Shown one piece after another: positions 35,171 through 44,417 of a stretch of DNA of 64,000 nt (position 1 is the first letter of the stretch; every line of letters begins with the position of its first letter). The notes under the pieces are model-generated. The model saw only the letters and a program-made list of their open reading frames with translations, ran no database searches and had not been told where the DNA came from. The position numbers and the translations under genes were made by a program. This stretch comes from Bradyrhizobium sp. JYMT SZCCT0428 (lineage in GTDB: Bacteria > Pseudomonadota > Alphaproteobacteria > Rhizobiales > Xanthobacteraceae): NCBI RefSeq assembly GCF_018131075.1, contig NZ_JAFCLS010000001.1, forward strand, positions 248,001 to 312,000. Direction: 5' to 3'.

Positions 35171-35446
35171 ATGGCCATGCATGATTTCGAGAAGGCGACG
35201 CGCGTGCTGGACGCCTTGAAAGCTGCCGAAGATCAACCGGCGCAATTGGCCTTGCCGATACTGAACGGACTGGTCGGCCTGGTTCAGGGAAGTGGCGAGC
35301 AGCCGCTGGAGGTCGAAGAGGCGCGCTCTGGTGCATTCATGGCGATCTGCGAGGTCGGCAAGGCGCTGCACCGCGGCCAGCCTGCGGACCAGCTTTGGTC
35401 GGCGGCGATCGGCGCCACGGAGCGCTGGATGTCGCTCACGAAGTGA
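35171..35446 (+). CDS. Hypothetical helical protein
   Basis: 91 aa, predicted all-helical (MHDFEKATRVLDALKAAEDQ; LFQGSGEQ-like middle; KALHRGQPADQLWSAAIGAT at the end). There is no signal peptide and no recognised domain. It stands alone between the intergenic region and the convergent aspartate dehydrogenase gene. The RBS is weak, so the gene call is less certain than its neighbours. Confidence 0.55.
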   Translation: MAMHDFEKATRVLDALKAAEDQPAQLALPILNGLVGLVQGSGEQPLEVEEARSGAFMAICEVGKALHRGQPADQLWSAAIGATERWMSLTK

Positions 35447-35469
35447 GGCCTGCCCTCACCGCCTGATCC

Positions 35470-36282
35470 TCAGGTCCCGACGCGCAAAGCTGAACCTTGC
35501 TTGCGCAGATAGGCAATGACCGAAAGTGCCGTGATACGGCCAGTTTTCGGGTTCTCCGAGGGAATGTTCTCTATCGTCATCGAAAAGCGTGCGGAGTCCG
35601 ATTCCACTTCAACGCGGTGCACGTTGCGGGTCACGGTTGGATCGGCCCAGATCTGCAGCATGGTCCGGTCCGGCCCAAGGCCCGCCAGCGACAGCGCCAC
35701 GGCAACATTGAGATTCGCCGGGAAGCCCTTGGCGGCATCACGGGCGGTGCCCTCGAAAATCTTCAAGGGCTCGGTAATGCCCGCAATGTCGATGTTGTTT
35801 TCGACCAGATAGGGAGCCCCGGCGAGGCCGTTGAGCGGCTTTCGCGTCACCATCCTGACCGACTGGATATTGCCTTCCGCCGCGGCAGTGACCGCGTCGA
35901 GACCGATCAGCGCACCGGTCGGCACGACGATCTGGCCGCCGTTCTGCCTGGCCAGTGCAATGAGATCCTCGTTCTCCAGAAGCGCGCCCACGCTCAGGAC
36001 GATCGCAGTTTTACCGCGGTTCACGAACGGGATGACAATCGATCGAACGAGCTTACTGGGTGCGCACTCGATCACGATATCGGCCGCCGCGCAGAGATCG
36101 TCGATCGGCAAGACGGCCGGCGATCGCTTCAATTTGCCGAGAAAATCGCCATGCTTGGCCGGGTCCTGTACCGATACCGCCGCGAGGACCAGACCGTCGA
36201 TGCCTTGATCCAGGGCTTCCACGACCTTCCGCCCGATTGGACCAAGGCCGACGACGGCGACGCGCCGAGATGGGTTGGGCAT
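35470..36282 (-). CDS. L-aspartate dehydrogenase family protein
   Basis: 270 aa from ATG 36282, with the Rossmann start RVAVVGLGPIGRKVVEALDQ. The middle VPTGALIGLDAVTAAAEGNI is typical of aspartate dehydrogenase (NadX-type), followed by RKPLNGLAGAPYL and NLNVAVALSLAGLGPDRT with the catalytic His/Asn area. Such enzymes reduce or oxidise aspartate/iminoaspartate with NAD(P), and can feed NAD synthesis. No nadA/nadC neighbours are present here, so the pathway link is unproven. Confidence 0.82.
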   Translation of the reverse strand: MPNPSRRVAVVGLGPIGRKVVEALDQGIDGLVLAAVSVQDPAKHGDFLGKLKRSPAVLPIDDLCAAADIVIECAPSKLVRSIVIPFVNRGKTAIVLSVGALLENEDLIALARQNGGQIVVPTGALIGLDAVTAAAEGNIQSVRMVTRKPLNGLAGAPYLVENNIDIAGITEPLKIFEGTARDAAKGFPANLNVAVALSLAGLGPDRTMLQIWADPTVTRNVHRVEVESDSARFSMTIENIPSENPKTGRITALSVIAYLRKQGSALRVGT

Positions 36283-36424
36283 CGTACGAACTCCGCTGAA
36301 ATTGCTCATGTGCCCTGCATAGCATTTCCGGGACGCGCGTCGAGAATGGCAACGCGGTCACCGGGCATGTCAGCACATTGGCCGGGATGTTTCGGGGCGC
36401 CTCGCCAGAATCCTGGCCGAGTGC

Positions 36425-37474
36425 CTATCCGGGCACGTTTTGCTTTGGGAACATCAGCAGGGGCCGGAAGATAAACCGGCCATAGTATTCGTAGTGCCGC
36501 TGAGTGGAGATCGCCAATTTCAGGGGCGTTGCATAGCTGCCCTCGAACGTCAGCGACGGCGCCATCGTCCACGAGAACCCCACCCCGATCGAACTCAATT
36601 CGACGATGCCGGGGAATGTGGAGAACACCGCGCCCCAATCGGTGAACACATACGTGTCCAGGCCCTTGAGAATGTACGACCAGTTGTAGTGCAGTTCAGC
36701 GTTGACGTAATAGCCGCTGTCGCCGGCCACCGCATTGGTGGGATAGCCGCGCACGGTGGTCGGGCCGCCGATCGAAAAGATCTGGTCGCCGGGCAACAGC
36801 TTTGTCGGCGAATACTGCCAGCTGCCCAAGAGATTGGCGCTGAAATTGGCAGGTCCCGTCCCCGTCGCTATCGCACTGCCGGTGTATGTGTTGAAGGTTC
36901 GGTTGCCGTTCAGAATGTAATCGTGCCATTCGATGTAGTTCATCGACGGCGAGACGGTGATGGAATAATTGTTGCCGGAATTGGTCAACGAAAACCCGCC
37001 CGTGGTTCGCTGATAGCGGTCGCTGGTTACCGCAACGGTGCTAAACCGGCTTACTGTATTGCCGTCGGTCTGGGCCGCATTGAGCAGCAGCAGCCAGTTT
37101 TGTGTAACCCAGGCCGGCTGGCTGAAGTTGATGGAGGCCTGGGTCGACCGCCCGGTTACGTCGAGCGCAACGAACGGTCCGTCGATGATCTTGATCTTGC
37201 CTTGCGTGTAACTCACGCCGACGCGGCCGCCCCAGGGGTTTACTGGAATGTTGTAGGCGACGTTGCCGTTGAGATTGCCGTCCGACCTCACCCCATAGAA
37301 CGTCAGGCGATCGTCCACGCCGAACAGGCCGTGACGTCGGTAAAACGCGCCACCCTCGAACCGGCCAGTGTTCTGGACACCCTGATTGTCGGTAAATAAT
37401 TGCAGTGTATCGGTGGGTGGTTCGATAACGGCGAATTGCAGGTCGGTCAGGCCGAAGCTGGTCCCCGGCTGCAA
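36425..37474 (-). pseudogene. Truncated TpsB/ShlB-type outer-membrane transporter
   Basis: 349 codons encode only the C-terminal beta-barrel of a two-partner secretion transporter (ShlB/FhaC/HecB family). The barrel includes RFEGGAFYRRHGLFGVDDRL, SIGGPTTVRGYPTNAVAGDS (the conserved VRGY loop) and a final KLAISTQRHYEYYGRFIF. POTRA domains and a signal peptide are missing: the frame is closed upstream by a TGA a few codons before base 37474, at CGCCGTCAG-CTG. No TpsA exoprotein gene is near. It is most likely a decayed fragment. Confidence 0.75.
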
Positions 37475-37523
37475 CAGCTGACGGCGTCAGATCATTCCGC
37501 TGCTTTTGATTGGTTGTTGTTCA

Positions 37524-37539
37524 AAGCCCCAACGGGCTT
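37524..37539. terminator. AT-flanked hairpin, terminator-like
   Basis: AAGCCC-CAAC-GGGCTT forms a perfect 6-bp stem with a 4-nt loop, with TTTTT a few bases downstream on the plus strand. It lies upstream of the truncated TpsB fragment in an AT-rich stretch and may mark the old end of the missing N-terminal part or of an inserted segment. Confidence 0.45.
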
Positions 37540-37669
37540 GTATGAGTTTTTGAAAATGAAATTTTAGAATGCGTTTTATGTAGTCTTTAGAAATCGTCGC
37601 GGTCAAGTCAAGCCACACGTCAACAACAAAATAGCCTCCCCTAAATGGGTTAGGCGTTAACCAGTAATC

Positions 37670-38755
37670 CTACGTGACTTGATTGATCGTTACGCCGAGC
37701 AAGCTGACCAATTCCGCTTGCCGCTGCACTCCTGTCTTTTGAAACACCGATTTCAGGTGAGATCGAATCGTGTTCTGAGCTATTCCGGTTGTGGACGAAA
37801 TCTGTTCGATCGATTTGCCTTCGGTGATCTGACTCGCCGTGCGTGCCTCCGCCGGTGTGAGATCAAAAAGGGCCTGCAACAATGGCGACGCCGGGCTGGT
37901 GCTTGGCACCATCGACGTGATGAAAACGATCGACAAGGCACCGGTGAAAACATCCCGTCCGCCGCCGTGCAAGGGCACGACGTGAGCGACAAAAGCCGGG
38001 TCAGTCCTGGTGGCTCGGACCGGAATGGAGCGGCCGATTCCATTCGAGGAACGCCCGCCGCTCGAAATGGCTTCCATCAGCAATGTCTGAGCCGGTTCGG
38101 ATGTAAATTGAATGAGGTTTCCCGCGCCGACGCGGACATGACCCTTGCTCGCGAGGAAACCGGCATTGGCCGAGATAACGCGACCAGTGGACGCCAACGC
38201 CGCAGCCGGCAAGTCGATCGCGTCCAGCGTCGCGACTGTCGATATCGCCCGATCCAGCCCCAGTCGCGCCGAGAGGACCGATGCCCGTGCAAGATGCGGA
38301 CGCAAATGATCCAAGGTCTCCGCAACCGAACGCGGCACCGGGCCCTTGCTGTGAGCCTTCTCGATCGAGAACACCAGCGTATCGCCGGCCGGTGAACGTA
38401 TCGACGTTCCAACGCACCATCCAAGTCCACGAGGGCGCAACAGTTCGGTATAAAAATCGGAGGCGTCGATCTCCTCCATCGTCAACTCGTCCAGATCGGT
38501 CAGGAACCTCGGTTCGTCGATTGGAACGAGGCGCTGGCCGCGTGGATTGTCGAGATACCATTTGCTGCCGGTCCATTCCGCGATGAACCCCTCAATGGAT
38601 CTGGATGACAGCCATCGGGGATCTCCAGGGCCAGCCGCGAACAGCAGCGTACCCTCGGCATCGGCTATTTCCGCCAGGCGATCGAGGATGGACCGCCATT
38701 TCTCCGGAACGACCGCCGCTTCATAGATCTCGTCTATGAATGGATCTATCGCCAC
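37670..38755 (-). CDS. LuxR-family transcriptional regulator, orphan
   Basis: 361 aa. The N-terminal 280 residues show no receiver motifs (sample: PFIDEIYEAAVVPEKWRSIL) and probably form a PAS/GAF-like sensing fold. The C-terminal GerE-type HTH is LTPAEARTASQITEGKSIEQ followed by IAQNTIRSHLKSVFQKTGV. There is no phospho-Asp, so it is likely ligand-responsive. It sits between the TpsB fragment and a 570-nt intergenic gap. Confidence 0.85.
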   Translation of the reverse strand: MAIDPFIDEIYEAAVVPEKWRSILDRLAEIADAEGTLLFAAGPGDPRWLSSRSIEGFIAEWTGSKWYLDNPRGQRLVPIDEPRFLTDLDELTMEEIDASDFYTELLRPRGLGWCVGTSIRSPAGDTLVFSIEKAHSKGPVPRSVAETLDHLRPHLARASVLSARLGLDRAISTVATLDAIDLPAAALASTGRVISANAGFLASKGHVRVGAGNLIQFTSEPAQTLLMEAISSGGRSSNGIGRSIPVRATRTDPAFVAHVVPLHGGGRDVFTGALSIVFITSMVPSTSPASPLLQALFDLTPAEARTASQITEGKSIEQISSTTGIAQNTIRSHLKSVFQKTGVQRQAELVSLLGVTINQVT

Positions 38756-39329
38756 TGCCCCCTCACCCTTCTTGCCCGCCGGCTTTCAAAGCCAGCTCGC
38801 CCGGTATGAATGGATTGCCAGATTTTCCCGGTCAACTGGTATCGTCGATCATCGTAAGCAAGCACGATTAATTCAACCGTGCAGATCGCAGACCGTCACG
38901 TTGTGCACATCTCCCGCGAGCGAACATATTCAACTCTGGTAGCCCGACCACGTGGACCGGCATCCGTAGTTCTACGTGATGTCGACTGAAAATCCGCGTT
39001 GCGTCTGCCGCCGTCATGGTCTCGAAAAGCACTGATCCATTTCGGCAAGAGCCGGGTGAGGTTGGAAGTTCCGGGAAATGTCAAAACCTCTGCATGATAA
39101 ACCCTGAGAGGTTTTCAGCCACTCCATCAACTTCAGGACGTTTGCTGCACGCGTCGGCGATGAAGCTCCGACCAGCGATATCGGCGGCCATGACGGCGCG
39201 CAGCTCCACGCGGATCGACCGCTGCTGTGACACATCCGGCTTTCGTCTTTGCTTGTTGAAGAATATAGATAATTTCAGACACGGAAGAACCGGACAGACT
39301 CTCCCCGCCCATCAATTTGGAATAGCCCG
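38756..39329. other. Long intergenic region without a clear gene
   Basis: 574 nt with no open frame showing codon bias or a recognised domain on either strand. It contains two ACGT-type motifs (CCACGTGG near 38950 and CTACGTGAT near 38973), possible binding sites for the adjacent LuxR-family regulator. It probably holds the promoters for both flanking genes. Confidence 0.5.
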
Positions 39330-39965
39330 TTGAACGCCCGTCGCTGCATCGCCTTTGTCGCCCTGCTCGCTTTCACCGCGCCGTTTTTCACAGGCCCCGC
39401 CGTCGCCCAGAGCGCAATGGCGGCGGCTGTCGCCAAGCCGGTGTCGCTGCCGGACATCGCGATCGGCTCGCCGAAGGCGCCAGTGACCATCACGGAATAC
39501 GCGTCGATGAGCTGCTCGCACTGCGCCGCCTTCGGCGAGAACGTCTTTCCGATGCTGCGCTCCAAATATATCGACACCGGCAAGGTCCGCTTCGTGTTCC
39601 GCGAGTTCCCGCTCGACGTCGCGGCTGCGGCGGCCTCGATGCTGGCGCGCTGCATCGCCAGGAACGATTCGGAAAAATATTTCAGCGCCATCGAGGCCCT
39701 GTTCAAGCTGCAGGACCGGCTGATCAGGCAGACCAAGGAAACCCTGAATTTCGTCGGCAAGCTGAACGGGATGAGCGAACATGACGTGGTAACTTGCGAG
39801 AGGGATCAGGCGATGCTCGACAAGCTCGCCGCGGATCAGAAATACGCCCACGAAACGCTCAAGGTCGATTCAACGCCGACCTTCTTCCTCAATGGCGAGC
39901 GGCTGAAAGGCTCGATGTCTTTCGAGGAACTCGAAGAGCGGATCAAGCCGCTGCTGAAGAAGTAA
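39330..39965 (+). CDS. DsbA-like thioredoxin-fold protein
   Basis: 211 aa from TTG 39330; no ATG is available before the signal peptide (CIAFVALLAFTAPFFTG...AVAQS). It contains the thioredoxin fold with active site CSHC in SMSCSHCAAFGENVFP, a cis-Pro region in STPTFFLNGERL, and matches the DSBA-type periplasmic disulfide oxidoreductases (Thioredoxin_4). It is close in layout to Com1/ScsC-type proteins. Confidence 0.87.
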   Translation: MNARRCIAFVALLAFTAPFFTGPAVAQSAMAAAVAKPVSLPDIAIGSPKAPVTITEYASMSCSHCAAFGENVFPMLRSKYIDTGKVRFVFREFPLDVAAAAASMLARCIARNDSEKYFSAIEALFKLQDRLIRQTKETLNFVGKLNGMSEHDVVTCERDQAMLDKLAADQKYAHETLKVDSTPTFFLNGERLKGSMSFEELEERIKPLLKK

Positions 39966-40051
39966 CGACTGCGCCGCGCCACGCCTCCCCCTTGTTCTGC
40001 GGCGCGCCGTCGTTGATGATGGCGTCAACAAACATAAAATCGGGGGGCGTC

Positions 40052-41020
40052 ATGGCGGCCGTTCTGCAAATCTTGCTCGCTGCGGCGCTGCTGCTGGGCG
40101 GCGTCCCGACGGCCTCGGCACAGAACTATCCGAACCGCCCGGTGCGCGTGGTTGTCGGGTTTCCCGCCGGCGGCCCGACCGACGTGATCGCGCGCATGGT
40201 GTCGCAAAAGCTCTCCGATGCACTCGGCCAGCAGTTCTTTGTGGAGAATATCGGCGGCGCCGGCGGCAACACTGCGTCCGGCCAGGTCGCCCGCGCGACG
40301 CCCGATGGCTACACCATCATGGTCGTCAGCACCGGCTTTGTGGTCAATCCCAGCCTCTACGCCAAGGTGCCGTACGATGCGGTCAGGGATTTCGCGCCGG
40401 TGACGCTGGTCGCGGTTTCCCCGAACGTGGTGGTGGTCAACCCGTCGGTGCCAGCCAAGTCGCTTCCGGAATTGGTGCAACTGATCCGTGACAATCCCGG
40501 CAAGTACGGTTTTGCCGGCCCCGGCGTCGGTTCGACGCCGCATCTGGGGGGTGAGCTGTTTCGGCTGGCGTTCAGCCTCGATCTGGTGCACGTGCCGTTT
40601 ACCGGCGCAGCGCCTGCGATCCAGTCAACCGTCGGCGGACACACGCCGATCGCTTTCACCGCGCTGCCGCCCGCCCTTTCGGCGGTGCAAGCTGGCCAAT
40701 TGCGCGCGCTCGGCGTTGCCGCAAGCGAGCGCGCTGCGCAGTTGCCAGACGTGCCGACCTTTGCCGAACAAGGCATCAAGGACCAGGAGGCCGACACCAT
40801 CACGGGCATCCTTGCGCCGGCGGGAACGCCGAAAGAGATCGTCGACCTGCTCTATCGCGAAATTGCCAAGGCGGTCGGGCAGGCAGACGTGAAAGAGCGC
40901 CTGACCGCGCTCGGATTCAAGCCGGTCGCGAACCGGCCGGAGGAATTCGGCGCCCGCATCAAGCTGGAAATGGAAAAATGGGGCAAAGTGGTACGTGACG
41001 CGAAGCTCAGGATAGAGTGA
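40052..41020 (+). CDS. Bug/TctC family tripartite tricarboxylate receptor protein
   Basis: 322 aa from ATG 40052 behind CGGGGGG; ATGs at 40016 and 40019 are possible. The signal peptide QILLAAALLLGGVPTASAQ precedes YPNRPVRVVVGFPAGGPTDV, the TctC/Bug signature, and VHVPFTGAAPAIQSTVGG. It is a periplasmic binding protein for small carboxylates or aromatic acids. No TctA/TctB membrane genes are adjacent; orphan Bug receptors are common in this group. Confidence 0.9.
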   Translation: MAAVLQILLAAALLLGGVPTASAQNYPNRPVRVVVGFPAGGPTDVIARMVSQKLSDALGQQFFVENIGGAGGNTASGQVARATPDGYTIMVVSTGFVVNPSLYAKVPYDAVRDFAPVTLVAVSPNVVVVNPSVPAKSLPELVQLIRDNPGKYGFAGPGVGSTPHLGGELFRLAFSLDLVHVPFTGAAPAIQSTVGGHTPIAFTALPPALSAVQAGQLRALGVAASERAAQLPDVPTFAEQGIKDQEADTITGILAPAGTPKEIVDLLYREIAKAVGQADVKERLTALGFKPVANRPEEFGARIKLEMEKWGKVVRDAKLRIE

Positions 41021-41029
41021 CGCGTCACT

Positions 41030-41296
41030 TCATTCCGGCGGTTCCTGTACGACATTCATGAACGTCAGGCCGATCCGGTTCTTCCTGATCCAGGCGACCC
41101 GGCACTCATGAACGATCGAGGAATCCTTCGCCATCACGAGGCGGAAGTGCTGCGGAACGAATGCAGGGTTCTCAACGTCGATCGCCGCACCCTCGAGCGA
41201 AATATTCCTCACCACGCAACGCATCACGGAGCCGCCCGATGAGACATAGGCGGGCGCCTCGATCTCGGTTCGCGGATATTTTCGCTTTTCTTCCAT
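41030..41296 (-). CDS. PilZ-domain protein
   Basis: 88 aa, a single PilZ domain: the N-terminal EKRKYPRTEIEAPAYVS supplies the RxxxR region and VVRNISLEGAAIDVEN supplies the (D/N)xSxxG motif for cyclic di-GMP binding. There are no other domains. It is convergent with the TctC-like gene. It may be a c-di-GMP effector of motility or surface functions. Confidence 0.85.
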   Translation of the reverse strand: MEEKRKYPRTEIEAPAYVSSGGSVMRCVVRNISLEGAAIDVENPAFVPQHFRLVMAKDSSIVHECRVAWIRKNRIGLTFMNVVQEPPE

Positions 41297-41507
41297 GCGC
41301 TCCGGCCGTGGATATCGCTCGACCTATCTAACTAGCCGAGAAACCTTAAGCAAATGGCGTGTGTGCAGCGCAACGCGATCGGCGACGATGGACCGCGACA
41401 TTGTGCGGAGCGGCAGGATGGTCCTCCTCGCTTCTGCGCAGATGTGCTCCGCGTCTTCGTGGGCTTGTCGCGCGCGACGGCCCGGCGATACCCTTTTTAC
41501 ATAGGCG

Positions 41508-41663
41508 GTGACAGCGTTCGTCTATCTCGGCTGCTGGTTCCTGATGGCCGGCATCGTGTATTATTTCGTCGGCTTCGAGACCAGGGGCAAGTCGATCGAG
41601 CAGATCGACAAGGAACTGGCCGACGGGCTGAATATGTCGGCGGCGAGAGTCCGGCAGGCATAG
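41508..41663 (+). pseudogene. C-terminal remnant of an MFS transporter
   Basis: A 51-residue open frame encodes what reads as the last TM helix and cytoplasmic tail of an MFS sugar/aromatic-acid transporter: TAFVYLGCWFLMAGIVYYF, then ETRGKSIEQIDKEL. The ETRGK-SIEQID pattern is typical of the sugar-porter C-terminus. A TAG closes the frame two codons upstream and there is no N-terminal part on either strand. It is too short to function, so it is a relic. Confidence 0.7.
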
Positions 41664-41690
41664 CCTTGAATACAATGCGTCGATGGAGGC

Positions 41691-42887
41691 TTGGATAATT
41701 TGATCGCGACTGCTGCCGACCTTGCCGGTGACCGGGCGATCATCGCCCGTGCCGAGGCTGTTCGTCCCGATGTGGCGGCCGCGGGAAACGACATTGAGAA
41801 TAAGCGCCGGCTACCGCCGGCGTTGCTCGACAGGCTGCACGACGCGCAGCTGTTTCGTCTGTTGCTGCCGCGCTCGACCGACGGGATCGAAACCGATCCC
41901 GTCACCTTCTTTCATGTCATTGAAACCATCGCCAAAGCGGATGCGTCCACAGCCTGGTGCCTCAGCCAGGCCGGCGGCTGTGCGATGTCGGCGGCCTATC
42001 TCGATCTGCCGGTCGCGCGCGCGATCTTCGGGGATCCGCGCGCAGTACTCGCCTGGGGTCCCGGGCCCAAGGTCCGTGCGATCGAATGCGAGGGCGGTTA
42101 CAGGGTCACGGGCGTGTGGGCCTTTGCTTCCGGTGGTCGGCACGCGACCTGGCTCGGCGCGCATTCTCCGATCTTCGCGGCCGACGGCGCTCCCCGATTG
42201 GAAGCCAACGGCATGCCGTTGGAGCGGACCATGCTGGTACGAACCGAGGACGTCGAATGGACCGACATCTGGAACACCGTCGGCCTGCGCGGCACCGCCA
42301 GCGACCAGTTCGCGTTGAATGATTTCTTCGTTCCAACGGACCATTCCATCACCCGTGAATTCGACCGGGAATGCCGCGAGAGCGGTCCGCTCTATCGCAT
42401 GGGGGCCGGCACTTGCTACCAGGTCGGCTTTGCCGGCGTTGCCTGCGGCATTGCCCGAAGCGCGCTCGACGACTTCGTCGAGGTGGCGCGCAACAAAGTG
42501 CCGCGCGGCGCCAAGGGCATCTTGCGCGACAACGCCGTGGTCCAGACCGGCCTCGCCCAGGCCGAGGTCAATTTGCGCGCCGCCAGCGGTTTCGTGCTGC
42601 AATCGATGGCCGAAATCTGGAAGGACCTCGTCGCCGGCGCCAGCATCACCGTCGCGCAGCGCATCACCGTCCGCATGGCCGCCACCAACGCCATCCACAA
42701 GGCACGCGAGGCGGTCGACTTCGCCTACAACGCGGCGGGAGCCACCGCGATCTTCGAGGGCCACCCGTTGGAGCGCCGCTTCCGCGACATCCATACCGTA
42801 ACCCAGCAACTGCAAGGCCAGATCAGACATTTTGAAACCGTCGGCGCATGGATGATGGGCGTCGATGTCGATCTCACCTTTGTCTAA
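41691..42887 (+). CDS. Acyl-CoA dehydrogenase-like flavin-dependent monooxygenase
   Basis: 398 aa starting at TTG 41691 (RBS GGAGG just upstream; a TTG at 41700 gives better spacing). It has the ACAD layout with C-terminal type-2 domain (HpaB/DszC/indoleacetate monooxygenase group): ETIAKADASTAWCLSQAGGC and TDIWNTVGLRGTASDQFALND with FVPTDHS. Such enzymes use FMNH2 or FADH2 to hydroxylate aromatics or sulfur compounds. It is followed after 27 nt by a VOC-family gene. The substrate is unknown. Confidence 0.85.
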   Translation: MDNLIATAADLAGDRAIIARAEAVRPDVAAAGNDIENKRRLPPALLDRLHDAQLFRLLLPRSTDGIETDPVTFFHVIETIAKADASTAWCLSQAGGCAMSAAYLDLPVARAIFGDPRAVLAWGPGPKVRAIECEGGYRVTGVWAFASGGRHATWLGAHSPIFAADGAPRLEANGMPLERTMLVRTEDVEWTDIWNTVGLRGTASDQFALNDFFVPTDHSITREFDRECRESGPLYRMGAGTCYQVGFAGVACGIARSALDDFVEVARNKVPRGAKGILRDNAVVQTGLAQAEVNLRAASGFVLQSMAEIWKDLVAGASITVAQRITVRMAATNAIHKAREAVDFAYNAAGATAIFEGHPLERRFRDIHTVTQQLQGQIRHFETVGAWMMGVDVDLTFV

Positions 42888-42914
42888 CCCCTTTGCGGCT
42901 AAGGAGAACAAACC

Positions 42915-43316
42915 ATGGGACTTGGCGGATTACAGCACTACACCATCGAACCTTCCGATCTCGAGCGCACCAAGGATTTCTACTGCGACGTGCTTGGACT
43001 CGAGAACGGCGACCGTCCGCCGCTCGGTTTCCCCGGCTACTGGCTCTACTCCGGCGGCACCGCCACCGTGCACCTGATGGGTACGCGTCAGCCACGCGAG
43101 GGCATCGTGGTGCGCGGTACCGAGAAGAAATACGCGGACACCGGGCGGCTTGACCACATTGCCTTTGCCGCGACTGACGTCGACGGCGTGCGCAAGCGCC
43201 TGCAGGCCAAAGGCGTAAAATTCCGGGAGAGCATCGTGCCGCGAACCGGCGATACGCAATTCTTCCTGTACGATCCCGACGGCGTCGGTGTGGAACTGAA
43301 TTTCGCGAAGGCGTAG
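42915..43316 (+). CDS. VOC family protein (glyoxalase/dioxygenase fold)
   Basis: 133 aa with two beta-alpha-beta-beta-beta modules. Putative metal ligands are His in GLQHYTIEPSDLERTKDF and HIAFAATDVDGVRK, and Glu in VGVELNFAKA. It starts 27 nt after the flavin-dependent monooxygenase gene and most likely works in the same pathway, perhaps as an extradiol dioxygenase or lyase-like step. The exact reaction is not resolved. Confidence 0.85.
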   Translation: MGLGGLQHYTIEPSDLERTKDFYCDVLGLENGDRPPLGFPGYWLYSGGTATVHLMGTRQPREGIVVRGTEKKYADTGRLDHIAFAATDVDGVRKRLQAKGVKFRESIVPRTGDTQFFLYDPDGVGVELNFAKA

Positions 43317-43667
43317 CCGGCCACCGCCGCGAGCAACGTTCGACCATTCCGCCACGCCCCAGCACTGGCCGAACTTGTTTGAATTCCGGCTTTTCGGTTT
43401 CGGCTTTGCGTTAGCGGTTCCCGACAAGGCCGCAAGTCAGCCATCAGTCGGGCGCGATCCCGTCAGGGTTTCTTCATCATTACATGGCGATTGGAACCCG
43501 CCGCGCCGCTGCGGCAGGATAGCCGGGTGCCTCGCCTTTCACCTACCCCAGGGCATGCGTGCCCGGCTATTCGCCCACGGGCATACCACTTGCCCTGCGA
43601 AAGCCAGCCCCGGACTTGATCCGGGGCGGATGACGTTCTCATGCGAACGCGCCAAGGATCGCGCGCG
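43317..43667. repeat. Intergenic palindromic repeat element
   Basis: The 350-nt gap holds CCCCGG-ACTTGAT-CCGGGG (43608-43626) and, just before it, a palindrome-like CGTGCCCG...CGGGCAT pair (43559-43583). Short palindromes of the CCCCGG-acttgat-CCGGGG kind are scattered in Bradyrhizobium genomes as intergenic repeats. Copy number cannot be told from this window. It may also terminate transcription from both flanking genes. Confidence 0.5.
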
Positions 43668-44417
43668 CTAATCCAGCCCGCGCTCGTGGCTCAGATTGAC
43701 CATTTCCTGGATGAATATCTTCTTCTGCTTCTCGTCCAGGCTTGCGAATAAAGGCTCGGCGGCATCGGCCACATTGCGCTGGTCCACCGCGCGGTCATTG
43801 AGAAATTGGGCCTCGTTCCGCATCTGCTCGATGATGTCGTCGGGCGGATCGCGTTTGGCGCGCGCAATACGCAGATTGAGGCGATCGGCGCCATTATGGC
43901 CGAGATAGTGCATCGCACTGTTGAAGCCGGACCAGTTCTTCTCCTGCTCGGGCGTCAGATTCAATTGCTTCTTGATGCGCTCGATATTGGCGTCGCTGTT
44001 GGCGACGATCTGTTCGGCCGTCATTTGCGGTGCACCGGTCTGGGTCAGCACCTGCGGCTGTCTTGCTGCCGTCTTAGTCCCCTTGGCCACCTTGCCGGAT
44101 TTTGCGGCATCGTCCTGCTTTGCGGTATCGCCCTGTTTGCCACCCTTCGCCGGGGCCGCTTGCTGCTGTTGCTGTTGTGCGCCGCCGGTGAGGACGCCGG
44201 TCACACCGGTCACCACCCCCACGACACCGCCGATAGCGCCGCCAAGCACGCCGCCGACCGGTCCGGCTGCCTTGTTCCCCTCCCGGGCGCCCTTTTGGAC
44301 CCCCTCAACCACCTGTGCCTCCACCGTGAGCGACGCGCTAAACAGCATAAGGGCGGCCACCCCAAGGGCTGCGCACAGTCTGAGCCGCGCGCGCAGCTTC
44401 GATGTCGGGCTGGTCAT
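43668..44417 (-). CDS. Exported LTXXQ-motif (Spy/CpxP-like) protein
   Basis: 249 aa. The signal peptide LGVAALMLFSASLTVEAQ precedes a Gly-rich hydrophobic segment (GPVGGVLGGAIGGVVGVVTG) and a Gln/Ala/Lys-rich linker. The C-terminal 110 residues have LNLTPEQEKNWSGFNSAMHY and FASLDEKQKKIFIQEM, the LTXXQ pattern of Spy/CpxP periplasmic chaperones. It probably acts as a periplasmic protein-protection factor. It stands alone, divergent from the sugar ABC operon. Confidence 0.8.
   Translation of the reverse strand: MTSPTSKLRARLRLCAALGVAALMLFSASLTVEAQVVEGVQKGAREGNKAAGPVGGVLGGAIGGVVGVVTGVTGVLTGGAQQQQQQAAPAKGGKQGDTAKQDDAAKSGKVAKGTKTAARQPQVLTQTGAPQMTAEQIVANSDANIERIKKQLNLTPEQEKNWSGFNSAMHYLGHNGADRLNLRIARAKRDPPDDIIEQMRNEAQFLNDRAVDQRNVADAAEPLFASLDEKQKKIFIQEMVNLSHERGLD

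Noticed and set aside
38756..39329. Several short open frames in the gap after the LuxR-family regulator
   Set aside because: No RBS, no codon bias and no domain.
41811..42911. Minus-strand open frame of 366 codons
   Set aside because: Antisense to the monooxygenase; contains no recognisable fold.
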